Shown here in pieces: positions 22,426 to 36,960 of a stretch of DNA of 64,000 nucleotides. The DNA is from Mixophyes australis (Eukaryota > Chordata > Amphibia > Anura > Limnodynastidae): assembly GCA_036250195.1 (NCBI GenBank), contig JAVHZZ010000005.1:68755505-68819504 (forward strand), given 5' to 3'. Under the pieces are notes generated by a model, which saw nothing but the letters and a program-made list of their open reading frames with translations, ran no database searches and was not told the DNA's origin. The position numbers were made by a program, and so were the translations under genes. Numbering within the stretch: position 1 is the first letter of the stretch; each line of letters starts with the position of its first letter.

Positions 22426-22501
22426 ATGCCTGTTATGAAAGGATTATTAGCACCTCAGAACACCTTCTTAGATACTATAGCGACTAGATTCGACGGAACA
22501 C
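22426..22501 (+). CDS. KCNH8: First coding exon of an ELK-type voltage-gated K+ channel (KCNH8, possibly KCNH4)
   Basis: The exon encodes 25 codons plus one base. It starts MPVMKG and contains [18 protein letters not shown], the N-cap of the KCNH family that precedes the PAS domain. It is followed at once by a GTAAGT donor at 22502. The phase-1 break after 76 coding bases is where KCNH genes, including KCNH2, have intron 1. KCNH8 and KCNH4 share this peptide; the long intron (no exon 2 in the next 41 kb) favours KCNH8. The full protein would be a six-helix plasma-membrane potassium channel subunit with PAS and cyclic-nucleotide-binding-like domains, forming tetramers. The exon is too short for usual open-frame lists and was found by reading the sequence. 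Family is near certain; the paralogue is inferred. Confidence 0.88.
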
Positions 22502-24803
22502 GTAAGTCTTTACTTTGTTTCAGCTCATCTCTATCTCCATTGAAATGACACTATTCAGACAAATTATGATTAATTAATGTTTCTTATAGCTTTCAAATTG
22601 CTTAGATTTATCCATTAAGTAAACATGTTTAACAGTATACTTGTGCAGTATCAATTACATTACAATACCTTCTTTTTTATCTATTTCATACTGATCACTT
22701 ACTGTACTGATTGTTTTTTTTTAATGATGTGTTGTCTCAGCCAGTGACAGCAATATACTTATTTTCAAGTTGTTATGGGAGATAGAGTCTGTGCATTTCA
22801 GAACTGTGGACAGCTCTGTCAAGTTATGCAGTTCTCTAGGCATTTCTATACTGAAACCTCTGTTACATGGTCTATATCACTTGTCTTATTTTCGGAGAAA
22901 ATGTGACTTTCAATGGGATTATGATAATTTATGACCATATTCTAGCATTGCTGCTGGAGTACAACCAGTACATAAATTGACCATTAGACTGTTTTTTTTG
23001 AAAGCTTGCTTGTCCAAATAAGTTTTTTTTGATGTGAGCAACACAGTCAGGTTAACCCTTTGAAGGAATGAGTTGTGAGTGTGACAAGTAACTAGCTTCT
23101 AATTATTGCATTTGAGGCAGACAGTTCAAGTTTAGTAACTTGGTTGTATTAGATTATGTGAAATAAACTTAGAGAGAGAGAAAAGTCCACCAAGCTCTTA
23201 TTAATAGGTAAATATATTTATAAATGATTATATTTAATTTAGAGTAAATACTAAGATTATGTTCAACATTATAATAGGTATATAATTTTGTTTTATGTTG
23301 TTGGAGTTATTTTTTATTTCCATATGTTATATCAGTTTATAGTGAGAAACTTTGATACAATGCAATTATGTAGTTTAATTAAAAAAAATGGACTTCCTCT
23401 GCATATTAAACCATAAGGCTTTCTTTAATTTGATAAAATAATCAGATATCCTGCTACTGTATATCGCTTTCTCTGTACAGGGAAAAGTCTCACTGTAACT
23501 ATTTTTGCCTCTCTTCAAGCTCTCAATTATGTACTAATAGCCTTGAGAATGAATGAACAATAGGCTGGATGGAGAAATAGTCATAAGGTTTTCAGGAATG
23601 TGGATATATTAATAACTCTGCATATGCAAATTAGAGTAAAAATGCTATCTGCCATGGTAATATTTTATATTTATGGGGATGTACATTCAGTCCATGTAAA
23701 TAAATCCCCAGTTCTCTAGGAATAAGCTTAACGATTCCGTAAAGCAGATTGAAGGGTAAACATATTTAATAAAGATAATCTCAAGACTAATGTTTTGAAG
23801 GAAGAAAAATAAATACCCAATCATGTCTGCTATTAGGAAAATGTATTTGCAAGATTCAGACTAGTTAGTAGATGTTCAGTAGTGTGCTTTTGGGGGACTT
23901 TATAAAACAAAGTAATATAATCCATTTAAGTAATGGTAGACTCATGAGCTCTGCTCAGTAATCTTTGATGTTATATTCTAAATACAAATAGCAAATGCAA
24001 ATAATATTGAAATATATCAGGGGAAGTTTTGGAAAACAACCAATATATGACCGTATTGGCCAGTTAATGAAATGGCAATGGTGACACCCTATACCTCTTA
24101 TGTAAACATCTCTAATCTTGTTGATGAATATTGAACACATTATTTCAGTATGTCTAATGGATTTTGATCATATTGAGCAATCTGTGCAAAGTAAAACTGT
24201 TAATAACAGGGTTTTTTTTATTTAAATTATTTTTACTAGATTACTCATTGTGGACTAGATCATACACAGATGACTGAAGTTAATGCACTCTTTTAATTTA
24301 AGCATATCACATTGGAAGGATGCAGTATGCTGTCATCAATGATAGACTAATCCAGTACTGAATCTCTAATCCAAGGGAGAATTAATTATAATTCTGACCA
24401 ACCATGCAGAAAGGGAATCCAGATTTCATCTACAAATATGCTGCACTTAAGACTTAACTCCTTTCTTAAAACATATATAACACATCACATATTGACTCGA
24501 CACAGTTTTATTTATTAACAAAATCATATTCTTATATCAAACTCAAGGTTACATGGCTGTGAAAAATAATGCATTTGCAATGAAAAAACTTGATCTCTTT
24601 CATATTTCACATTCTTAATATTAAAACAACATGCAATTAGTTACTTTGCTCAGTGATAACTACAGTACTTCCTCTAGTCATTTTACACAGCAATAGCATG
24701 GTAGATACACACTTTGTTTGTTTTTAATGCATTATAGTTATATTTAAAATTGATACAGTGTCCAACATTTATCACTGTAGAGTACTTATATAATTCATCA
24801 TTG

Positions 24804-24838
<35 letters not shown>

Positions 24839-27800
24839 TTCTTTTATTTGTAAGTATGAGGATTAGCATAACCCACTTTATTTCCAAGTAATCTTTTCAA
24901 AAGTGTTACTTATCCGACATATAAATGCAACTAGTTGTAACAGTAAAGTATATCAATTAAAGAATGAATGTAATATGTTTCAGCAATCCATTCATAACTA
25001 TTGCTATTCATTATGCCATTCAATGAAACAACCAATCATTTTGAGTTCTTTATGACAAGCAAACTGTCTGCACATCCAATGCATTTCTCATATTAGGTTT
25101 CATTTCTATGTAACATAATACTCATAGCCTTGCAAAATAATTACTTTAGGAATTTCTTAATGCATTTATTATGTGAAAGGTTTAGAAATGAAATAATATC
25201 TAGCATAAACAGCAACTGGGTTAATAATTATTAAACATTATGATAAAATCTTACAGACAGTAGCTTATAACTATATATGCTGTTATTCTGAAACTGAAGG
25301 CAATGCCAAAACTGTATACTTGCTTTAATCTGAATGTCAAAATAAAAGTAAATGTTCACTACTGAATAGACAATACTATAATATATTTGAACATGGCATA
25401 TGCTTATTACTCAAGTGGCCCAGATCTGAAATGCAGCTACCAAACAGAGCAAAATAAAATATTTAAACATGAAAAAGTATCAAGGCATAATAATAAGGAG
25501 GTTATGCTTAACTGGAATAGGCATTTCTCTCATCCATTGATGCAAGAATAAAGTCTACAAGGGAGAAAATTCACATGAACTCATGTATCAATCAGATTAC
25601 TCTACACCAGTGAGCAAGTATTTCTTTTCCATGCTGTCCTTGCATACTTGCATTACATTTAATCCTGTATATTTTCTATAATATTACATATATGTATAGA
25701 CAAATGACTATTAAATAACATTAAATAAGAAAATATGTAGTGTATTGTCTGTGAATTCTTGTGTGTTTATAACAATGATATATTGTGAAGAGATATATAT
25801 ATATATATAACTTTAAAACAAGCACAGTAACTAAAAGAGACATCTATGTAGACATATATAATCTGTTACTGCAGCAATATACAATTTTGAATTCTGCATG
25901 ATCCATATGTGTAAAGGATAATACAAGGGACCATGAATGCGAGGGAGTAGGGAGTAGTATCATTCATTTATTATTATTATTTGAAAACAAAATCACCCTC
26001 CCACACACACCATTTAAGGAGAGGTCTTTGTGCAGTCGTCAGTAGGGAATGATACTCATGCCAAGCGCATTATCCAGTAGCGGGGGCTGGAAACCATAGA
26101 CTTTATGCTTTGCATACTATGTATAACAGATGCACCCAAAGTAGTGGCAGTGTACATTTTATAGGTTAAAATTGTGAATGTTCAATTGTTTTATTGGCTT
26201 CAAAAAATGACTTAATGAAGCTAGCCTATATCAGCTTCTAGTGAATAGAGCTTTACCCATGTAAGACTCTTCTCTACCACTGGATCCTTAGATGGGTAGA
26301 TTCATGAACAACTCGTGCACCCTCTTCATCTTGGGATTAACCTTCTTCTCCTTCCCATTCCGATTCTTCAGGATCCAAGTGTCTTCTGTGTATAATAATG
26401 TTCTTTTCTATTTTGCAGCCGCCCTTTTTACTTTTTATTGTTACATTGTCCAAAGTAAGAGTATTACGAGGAATTGTTCTTAATTGCTGTGCAGGAACAG
26501 ACGTCAATGTATACTTGTTTGGGGGTTATTTCTTAGCATTTAAGTGTTTGTTGTCTTTGTTTTTACTTGTACCAAGAACTTACGGTATGTTGTGAAGCTT
26601 TACTTTTTTATTTGGTAAGTAATTATATTTTCACTGATCCGTAGAGGCTAATAGGTACTGCTACAGTTGTGTGTCACAATATGTGTACTTGACCAATAAA
26701 AAAATATTGTGGCATGTATTATATGGCTGATTTACTGCTTGCATTCCCCACAGGAGCCCCTATACTTCAAATTATTTGTATTTTGTGGCTAAGGATCTGG
26801 TTATATGGCAATAAACTGCTTATAGATGTTCTAAAGTTATAAGGTTTCATAAATCTGACTAGACTGTTTGATGCTGCTAGTATTCATTTTGTGCATTTAC
26901 CCACTTATCTTTCCCCTGGTGCCACTATATTTTCAGAAAACACAATAGAGAGAAGGGAAAACCACATAGTGCACATTCTTCAAAATTGGAGGAATTGTAA
27001 TAATCAGCTTATTAGTGTTGCTCAAAAAGTAGTTTGAAGCGTGAATATATTTGAATCTACCTTAAACCTTAACTCATAATTGCACCTGCCACACTTATTG
27101 TCTAGTTGTTACCATGGTACTGCATGAATTATTGAGCACATCTTCTTTCATGATGCACCTATTGCTTCCTGTATGTACATGCCCATCCTGATGAGACATA
27201 TGTTACATTCAATTCCACCTTTCATGTAATTTAATCAGGCACAGTCCTTAAACCACAAATGAAATTTGGATTTGAAGTTATTAGGTAAACATATGCTAAT
27301 GTTTCTTCCTCCTAAAGAAACATTAAATTATAAAGAGAATTTGACTGAGACTCATAGTTTTAAACTGTACTGTATAAAATATTTGAGATACAGCATGTAT
27401 CAACCCAACTGGGCAAATCAGCAGTACAAGTCTTATTCTATCTTGCTGTCAATAATACAAGTATGATAAAAATATGTGGACTTAAAATCTGTAGTCCACT
27501 GCAGCAGTCTGAGATTGTCATATATATGCTCTTCTATATGTGATCCACAATACATATTATATCAACTTTTTAGTGCATACTTCTCTGTTTTTGTGTTTTC
27601 CTACAAACTTTATAATTTCCTGGGCATTGTGAAGGTGCTACTGAATGCCCTTTCCGTGTTCAAATTCTGTTTTTGGACTAGGAGATAGTAACCTTTTGGG
27701 ATCAAGTATACTTATATACAGCTGTAGAGTGTGATTTAAAGTAGAACCTGTACATATTTTCACGATTAACATTGAAATAATAAAGCACCCTGGTACTAGT

Positions 27801-30800
27801 TATATTTATGTGCATTTTTTGTCATATGGGGTAAGAATTCCAAAATATAATTTGTAGGTTTGGATTATTGGCCTTAGGTAGTTACCTGTACAATGCATTA
27901 GGCATGCCTACGTCTATTTTACCATTACTCATTGAGCATTGGATTTGTGGGCTCGCATGAGTTGCTGGGTGGTTGTGTCTATCTCAATGCCCAGTAACAT
28001 AAATCATATGTCCACTTTGATAGGCGAATACTTCATATTTAATATTTGCTCTCACATATATCCATTACCGTTTATAGGTCAGGCTGCTGTTATGTGGGTG
28101 TTCATATTATTACCATTTATCAGTATACTAAATTGAAACTTTAAACCTGAATGATCTCATCCAAATGACTCTTACTTCATCTCACTAACCTTGGCCTGCC
28201 AATTTTTGGTTTGTTTGACCTCTTATGGTCTGCTGCTTTTGTACCTCCATTGCTGATCCGGTTCCTAACCCTGGATGGTATGATTTTTTTCCTTCCTCCT
28301 CCATTGTCCATACTCTTACCCTAAGTGTAAACAACAATAACTCTATGCAGAAGTCCTGGGGGCAAAAGTGTACTGATGAACATATATAATGCTAATGGAC
28401 AGCAGCTGCTTGAGGTAAAAATCATAAGTAGTCTGGGTTATTGGTGTTTGCAGAAAGTTTAGAGAAGTCTGATATCACAATAGGATAGTAAAGAATATAG
28501 TACCAAATTTAGTGACCAGAACATCAATTTTAATTGCATTTTAATGTGAATTTGACTGCATCATGAATGGTAACTCTATAATCTGCTAAGGTAAAAAACC
28601 ATAGTCCCCATACCTTAGTTTTACAGTTTGCTTGAATAGTCTAAAAGGCCTAACAATGGAAATATTTATGTCGCTCAGTGCTATTTGTGATTCCAGATTG
28701 GTTTCCTATACTGTAGATAACACTTACTAACCCTGTAGCAATTCTAATGAGAACAAAATCAAAACAAGGCATTTAGAAATGAAACTATGGAACTTGAAAG
28801 AGTAGTGTTTTGTATAAGTTGAGTCTTGGCATTGTATACATTTTCCCTACAAGATATACGCTTATATGCCATCTGCAGACTTTAGGGACCTCATTAAGAG
28901 TTAGGAATAAATCCAGGTAGGAGGCACAGTTTTATACCTTGGCAAAATCATGTTGGGCTGTAGGGGGAGCAGGGATTTAAAATGTGTGGACAAATTTAGC
29001 ATTGGAAAAGAGGTGTGTCATAGTCAGAGCTTGACTAAAACCCCATATGGCCCTAGTCCAAATACAAGATTGGGGCCTCTTCCTCCAATCAGTCCATACC
29101 ACTCTATTTGCTTACCTTATACATCCTGATCATTATACACCAGTTACATTGATATATCACACCTGTTACTCACTGAGACACACTGACATCACACAAACTG
29201 GTACACAATGATCATTATACACAGGTCACATTGATATCACACACCCGGTAAACAGACATGCCCCCTGCAGCTCACCAGCTTTTCTCTCATTTGCCCCTCT
29301 GCCTACCCTCATCCTAGTTCAATTCTAAATCACAGTATGAACATTTGTCCAGTATATGTGTGCTACAATCAAAGGCAAACAGCTTTTTCCCTGCATGCAA
29401 ATAAAAATTGTATTTACACCCCTTGTATCGCAACATGTATCTCAACATGGTTTGTACAAGTTTGCACCCTTTGGCTAGCTTTTTCGCTAACTTTAAATAA
29501 GGTCCTAAATGAGCATAGAAGTGGAATCTTCATCCTCCAGGCAATAGAGTTTTTGTGGAAAGTTAGTCTTTTCATTGAGACAATATGCTATTTTAAAAAC
29601 AATGCTTTTTTAAATAATAATAATGTTTTGGCAAATAGTCTTAGAATAGACCTAAGTTGGGAGACACCGGCATAGCCTGGAATGTATTCTAACACCTTGT
29701 GGTCCTTTGGTTAAAGAAAAAAGAACAACTGGTTAGTCAGTAGTCACAAAAGGTAATTTATTGAGCTACAAACATATTTTGATGCATATTTTTTACCACA
29801 CTATTCATATATACATAGGTCCATCCTCCTCCTCTTCACATTTTTATGAACCAACCTGAGCAGATGCTCAGGATTTGTACTGTCAATGCAGAGGTAACAT
29901 AGACCACCCACTTAATTAAATTGAACTTACGAATTGTTCTCCTAATATACTCCTTGTTTAATCCTCAAGCATGTATTATTTTATTTATAACAATGCATAA
30001 TAAGAGGCATTATTACAGAGATCCCCTATTCCACTTTTCTGCCCCCCATCTATTACATAACTGCCATTTTGTGTGTGGTAATTTGAGATTGTCCTGCAGA
30101 AATTATCACTGTTTTAGAGGGGAATGCTAAAAAAATTTAAGGTCACACTTGACAGTACTGAATGAACAGTCGTAAGGTAACAGTCAAAGCATGCCTTCCT
30201 GTTAATAATATTAGAGCTTGGTACTATTTCCTTTTTAAACAAATAAACTAAATAAAATAACCTCCCTCTCCCTTCCCCCAACATTTTGCCACCTAAGGCA
30301 AAGTGGTCATATTGCCTCATGGAAAGAACTCCCCTGACTGTACAATAATTATATACTTCAGAGTCAGGATGCACTTGTCTTAGATTAACAGTGTAAGTAG
30401 GAGAGATACTTGTTTTGGTTCATGTCTTGCCTGAAGGCACTCTCATCTGCTGCCTGCAGGTCACACACTGGACTCACCCTGGCCCCTCTTCTCAGCTCCT
30501 CTCTAAGCTCTCCAAGCTGCTCCACACCTTCTCACTTTGGCTGTCTCCTCATGTCTCTCCAAAGAGCGTCCTGTATTCCAAGGCACGAACAGGTGGTTAA
30601 CTAGAGCCACCTATCCTGTTACCACCTCAGAATTTAGAGATCTGAGCCAACTTAATCTCAAATTGAAAAATTGATCAACAGAATACATGAATACATGAAA
30701 ACAGCAAATTAGGTATTCTACAGAATTATAGCTTATGCACACATTTTTTACAAAAGTGACTATGCTGAAAGTGGTTGTTTAAGTGATGTTATGAGGATAC

Positions 30801-33228
30801 CACCCTTAGCTGGGATGGCTGTTACCCTTTGTGGGATTCAACTCACTCGGGTAAACCAGAATATATACAAAATAAGACTTTATTACCACAGCACAACACC
30901 ATAAGACGTTCACAAGTTACAGGGTAAATGGTAGCATGTATCCTCCAGCAGCCTCTTGCAGTCAGCACTCCACAGTAATAATCTCAGTCTCTTTCAGAGT
31001 CTTATCTAACTGCAATATTACCAGTACTGATTAGCAAAACAGTTACTGGCTCACACAGACCCTGTCCTGGTAGGGTTTCCTCCAGCGGCACCACGATGCC
31101 TGGCCCAGAGTCCTTTTTGCTGATGTCTTGTTTACCAGGATCCTCCAAGCTAAAATAGCTCCCTTGGCATTCTCCTCTCAGTGGACACTTTAGCTGCTGG
31201 ACATACTGTCCCTATTACCTTGAGTATATAATTGAATGGCTTGACTCAATTAGCTATTTTGGCTGGATACACTAAACATGGGGTTACAATATTACAGCAG
31301 GGAATGACACTGCACGCTTACATGAAACAAGACTTTAGACACATTGTATCAGCAGTGTTACGCCATCTGAGTCTGGGGTACATTTTGATACAATAACATT
31401 TATATTGATACATATTGATACATTTCCCAAAGCTATTTCAGTAAGTATATTACTGTGGAGGCACATTGTATTAACATCTAGAAGTTCTAACCTAATTACC
31501 TCTCAGATTACCTGTTGACCTAGCTAATTAACATGGGCTGCCAGCTAGTTAACTCAGACATTGTTCTGATTATAAACCAAATCTAAGCTGCACCTCATAA
31601 CAATGGACATTTGAGACACATGGTAATTACATTAGCTAACACAAGCAAAATGACTTCTGCTGTCCTGTTATTTTCACACAGTATGGCAATATTATTTATA
31701 TTTCACAGTCATAATTTTACTGTTTACCTACATACATTGGAGGCAGCAATACTGTGAGAGTTCAGCCTATATTCTCTATGTAATACCACTAGTTTTTAGT
31801 GAATTAATAACATTATGCGTCATGCCTCAGTAACTAGTTTTTAGTGAAATGATACAATGGATGCTTACACTGTCTGTAGGTGATAGGTGCACATTAATAA
31901 ACAACACATATATGTGCTTCCAATCTGTTGTCTCTTTTGCAAAACTGTGGAAACACTTGCTATAAACCAGGTAGAGTTGAGCGAAGTGTATGTGCAAACA
32001 AAAGCAAAATGTTATCCTTCGCTCTAAAACACACAGTATATAAATCCCTATGTGTCAGCATATACATAAAGGAGAATTTTGTGCACAATATAGCTATTAG
32101 GATAAGCTCACCTGCCAACGTCAAGACATCTCCTGTAGGTTAGTACTACAGGAGATGACAATTTTGAAATAAACAAAATAATTTGAATGAAAATCTCCAG
32201 ACTCCCCAAAATCTCATTACCCACTTCACTAGGGGGGAGGTCATTTGCAGTACTAAATTTCTGGATACTCATAGTTCTCTGTTGCTCATATGCTAAAATG
32301 TCCACTTACTTAAATCAATAAAACATAATGATATATCTCTGTATGCTATGCATTCTATATATAGATTGCCTATTTAGAGAGGCATTGCAAAAACTCACAA
32401 AGCTTGATCATTTCCTTATCAACAACATGCAGCTGAAGTCTGGGCACAAATCTATGTGGATCCTTAGTTTGAATAAATGGAGAAAGATATAGCAATGTCA
32501 CCTGTCACTGTTGTTACCTCTTTGGTGGTGCATAACTCTCATGTTTTCCTCTTTTCTTTGAATTGTGTAATGGGGTTTGCACCTGCAAGTAACTATTCTC
32601 TACTCAATATGATGTACTTGTAGTTCACTGATTTCAATAGCACATTCAATTCATTTACCAAAATAAAATTGTTTTTGAAATCTTGTCACTTAGGAATAAA
32701 CATACTGTGGCATGTTTACAGTTATTTGTGACATTGTTTTCCTTTTTGACTGTTGTGGTACAAAGCGGATTAAAGCTGTCAAATGTAATTAGGGCATTTT
32801 TTGTCAGGTAATTATAATTACACAGCTTGTTGTATGTTTTCTAACATTACGTTCCTTGGTAATAAATATTAAAGCAATGTGTGCTAAATGATTTGTGTTT
32901 AAATAAACATTGGATTGTCATGGAAATGTAACTTCTCTAGTGTTATCTGTTGTGTAGGCTTAATTTCGTTCCGTTTTACATAATATTTATGGCGCTGTGA
33001 CTTATAATAGAGATGAGCAAAATTTTAAAAACTGTTCTGCAAAATATTCACCTCATCTGAGATTGGGACATGAAATCTTGCTGTTTCAATGCTGGTATTT
33101 GTTTCCCAGCAGTGTTTTCAGTCTCACCCCAACCATACCACAAAGCAGAATGAATTGACCACACCTTTTCAGCTGTGCTCATAGACTATGAATTCTCCAA
33201 AATACAAATACAATGCTAAATGACTATT
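22502..33228 (+). other. KCNH intron 1, first part; no exon seen
   Basis: AT-rich intronic sequence. It holds a TCA microsatellite (24795-24838) and a short AT run near 25793. A tandem pair near 29127 and 29209 shares 'gatcattatacac' and 'acattgatat'. Around 30780-31400 the antisense strand has LTR-like wording with an AATAAA motif, which might be an old LTR. No PAS-domain exon (YCSDGF-type motif) was found in any frame I checked. Confidence 0.5.
24795..24838. repeat. (TCA)n microsatellite
   Basis: About 14 nearly perfect cat/tca triplets in the intron. Confidence 0.95.
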
Positions 33229-33450
33229 GGGGCAGCACGGTGGCTTATTGGTTAGCACTTCTGCCTTACAGCACTGGGATCATGAGTTCAATTCCTGACC
33301 ATGGCCTTATCTGTGAGGAGTTTGTATGTTCTCCCCGTGTTTGCGCGAGTTTCCTCCGGGTGCTCCGGTTTCCTCCCACACTCCAAAAACATAGAAATAG
33401 GTTAATTGGCTGCTAACAAATTGACCCTAGTCTCTCTCTGTCTATGTGTC

Positions 33451-33481
<31 letters not shown>

Positions 33482-33577
33482 GTTAGGTAATTTAGACTGT
33501 AAACCCCAATGGGGCAGGGACTGATGTGAGTGAGTTCTCTGTACAGCGCTGCGGAATCAGTGGTGCTATATAAATAA

Positions 33578-33627
<50 letters not shown>

Positions 33628-33628
33628 T
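33229..33628 (+). mobile_element. V-SINE-type tRNA-derived SINE, nearly full length
   Basis: Starts ggggcagcacggtggctta, followed by ttggttagcac (box A region) and gagttcaattcc (box B). The conserved core tttcctccgggtgctccgg marks the V-SINE superfamily (compare zebrafish DANA). A GT run (33460-33482) follows. The 3' tail reads gctgcggaatcagtggtgct and tatataaataaatgg, ending in an AAT array. The tail resembles the 3' end of the L2-like LINE at 55622, its likely helper. Transcription would be by RNA polymerase III. Confidence 0.85.
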
Positions 33629-36626
33629 CCTTGGAATGGCGAAGCAGAAGTTTCCAGAACTTCACTCATCTGCAGTTTACTGCAAATGCATGTCCATTTA
33701 AGTAAATATAAGCATACTTTAAAGTGCCCATACATGGGCAAACTGGACCCGAGAGCCAAATGGCAGGATCTATATCTAATTTGGCCACACACATATTTGG
33801 TCAAATTGGATAGATCCAGCAGTACCACACCAGGGTCGAAAAGAGTGCAATTAGAAAATGATAACATACCTGGTGAAATAGCAATCATAACCTGACCAGC
33901 TTTTACACCAGTCCTGATTGATGTCTGAACATTCTTGATCAGATATTGATTGGAAACAAAAGTCATTTTGTGCCTACATACACTTGCGACAAATCAGATA
34001 TAAAGCAGCCTAATTGGTCATCAAAATCACAGTGGGTATGGGAACATAAAATAAAAGCTAATGCACAGGTTTACTTGGATGTTCAGCATGACGATTGGTA
34101 TTTTTGAAAGCTTGAGAAGAAATAAGATGGCATTTTAATAATGGTATTTTTCTCTAAAGTCCAGTATGCCACAAGGAATATTTTTTATGTTGAATTATTA
34201 TTTTCTCAGAGGCAGTACTGCTCCTGCTGTGGATGTACATTATCGTGTCTGATATGTTTCTTCTTTAGTCCTGGATCTTTATTATAATCACTATTCCAAC
34301 TTGCTGCCAGGATAAGTTTTTATTGTGTTTGCAATTTGTACTGGCCATAATGCCATGCCTCCTAATGAATACTATTTTCCTACTTAGAGTTGCATATTAA
34401 TACTCATTATCCTGTTTTTCTTTGCACTATGCTGTTGTGTTTTTAGGTGTTTCTTAGCATATAATTAGGCAAATCTTGACTTAAAAGCTACAAATCATGG
34501 TGAAATTCGCTCCGATTTAAAAATAAGGAAAATGAAAATACATTTGCAGACAATCTCGCAAACTGTAATAAAACAATTCCCATATACGGTGCACTGTGTA
34601 AAAAATCCTACACGATTTTTCAACAAAATTGTATGTGTCTTTATTAAATAATTTTAAAAAAAGACAGCGTTCTCCCTCAAATTTTCACTATTGGGCTAGA
34701 CAGCATGGGCTTGTTTCTACTATAACAAATGACCACAAACCACAAAAAGAGTGTGCCCCCTTCACAGAAGCCACCATGGGCTCTTCTGCTATAGTAAAAA
34801 CCACTCCAATACTAGGTAGGGCAGAATAGTGTGTCCACCATCGCAGAGGCTGAAAGTGTTGGGGCTCTTACTGACTCCCCTGTGCTGTTGTGGGCAGAGT
34901 AAATATAACTATTTGGACACTTGTAATGGCACCCCAGTGGTTCTAGTGAAATTTTCTATTTATTGACACTGGCTTTGGGAGTATTATTTGGGTTTATTTT
35001 ATAATCTACTGTCTTGTACTGCTCGATACTCAATTAAAAGTTGCATTTAAAGAAAAAGAACAATTATCCAACACTGTGTTCTATTGTTCTCTATAATTAA
35101 GAGTCATCTGTAAAGGATGAAGCTTTAAAAAAATTCAGGCTTTGTGATATCTTTTTTGTTATCAAAGTATGTTTACAATATACCTGATCCCATCAATGGC
35201 GAATTTTGGCCTTAAACAGTGACTCTAAACAATTAAAATATTTATGAATTTCCACATTACTATTCAATGATACTCCAATATATTTATGATTAACGTTAGA
35301 CATATATCTTTATCTCCAGGACAAGCTTGCACTGATACATCTCAGTCTAGCCTCACTAATGTATAGATATGTTAGTATAATAGTATTCTATAAAGTATTT
35401 TAAAAGAGAAACATACTTAAAAATTGAAGACTTGTTTTTCTCAGGATTTGAGAGCTTCTCATTTGGATAGTGTGTATGCACCACAATATGACTGTTCTGG
35501 ATAAACCTACTGATGTACATAGTGCAATGAATAATTGATGGCATGTGAATGTGAAGTATTGTACATGTAAAGAAGCTGTTGTACAATAAGAATATGGTTA
35601 TATGGTGTCACAGCCACAGGACTTACCTCTCCGAGGCCCAGCGGCTTTCTCCCTGATCACACTCATTGTACAGAGCTTGTGCACAGCTCATCTGGGTTGT
35701 CCAAGGTCACATGATCGCCTTTAGAGGCGAACTTTTCAAAATTTGTCAGTGTCAAAGCAACAACTTTCCTCATTAGCATCTGGCTTATTATTAACTCTCA
35801 TCCATTGCAATTTGCTGGCATCACTGACATTGGCTTGGCTGTGACTATTCTTTTGCATTTTAATTCGGTACCTTTTCTGACTCCCCTGTTCACCAGTCCC
35901 CGGCTCATCTTACCATTATTATATTCTATGTTTTGCTGTTCCCACCTATACCATCGTGTTGTGATAAAAGTCAGTTCAGAGGACCGCAGCCTGTGAGTTC
36001 TCGGCAATGAAGCTCATACCACCTTGTGGTGGATCCTGGTGAAAAACGGGTGGCTCGCTAGACTCCGTACCTCTGGTTGGCTAGTGCAAATTTTGACTAA
36101 CCTTAGGAATCCACTTTATCTGGAGTGAGTTTGGGACATATATGGACATCATGGTGGTTATTTACAAAACGTGCGCGAGCTGCATGACAATACTCCTTGG
36201 TTTTCTCCTAAAACATTGCTAGGTTTAGGCCTGTTTATGGTTTAAACAATTCAAGAGTGTCAGGTAACATGGAGACTGTTGTATTTACATGCCACATTTG
36301 TGTGTGTGAAGCTATTTGTTTCATTGTTCGGAGTACACTTAGAAATTAACTTTTTGCAGCACCCCTGACCATTTTACTGTGGTTTAAGGGATAGGACGCT
36401 TGATCACTATACTGTCACCACAAGGGTGACCATTTGGTATCTCAATCTTGTTAAATACCCTGGATCACATAGACCAGGAGCTTTTCAGCATGAGACTGGT
36501 AGCCTGTAGGAGAAGGGCAGATAGATTTTTTTTGTGCCCCTCCTTACTAGATGTGTCAGCCTTGTCCAGACCTACCTGGGTCTGATTTTTTGTAGGGGAA
36601 CGCCACACACGGTCTCCCTGATATAG
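33629..36626. other. Intron; no exon seen, possible old LTR near 35606
   Basis: 35606-36450 has the feel of a solo LTR (starts tgtcacagccacaggac; later 'ggatcctggtgaaaaacggg'), but I cannot find both ends or a target duplication. 33720-33900 includes 'aaagtgcccatacatgg', wording often found in MITEs. No coding exon recognised. Confidence 0.35.
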
Positions 36627-36960
36627 TACAGTGGCACAAAGGTTAGCATTGCTGACTTATAGTGATGGTGTCATGGGGCTGATTCCAAACAAGGCCCTCC
36701 CTCTGTGGTGTTTGCATGTCATCTCTGTGTTTGCATAGGTTTTCTCCAGGTGCTCCAGTTTCCTCCTACACTACAAAGACAAACTGGTAGGTTAATTGGT
36801 TCCTGACAAAATTAACGCCAGTGTGTGTTTTCCTCTGTTAAGTAATATAAAATATAAACTTTACTGGGGCAGGAACTGATGTAAATGATTAAATATTCTC
36901 TGTAAAATGCTGCATAATATGTCTGCACTATATAAAAAAGTGTTAACAATAAATAAATAA
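36627..36960 (+). mobile_element. Old V-SINE-type copy
   Basis: Diverged version of the same SINE: 'cagtggcacaaaggttagc', core 'ttttctccaggtgctccagt', tail 'tgctgcataatatgtctgca' and 'ctatataaaaaagtg' ending in an A-rich run. It is clearly older than the 33229 copy. Confidence 0.7.

Noticed and set aside
26292..26483. Possible coding remnant (antisense has a Lys/Arg-rich run near 26290-26370)
   Set aside because: No family recognised and no splice context; left unannotated.
30780..31420. Possible antisense LTR with AATAAA near 30880
   Set aside because: No paired LTR, terminal TG/CA or target duplication could be placed.
33442..33966. 174-codon minus-strand frame with Ile and His-Thr runs
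   Set aside because: It is the antisense reading of the V-SINE's AAT and GT arrays.
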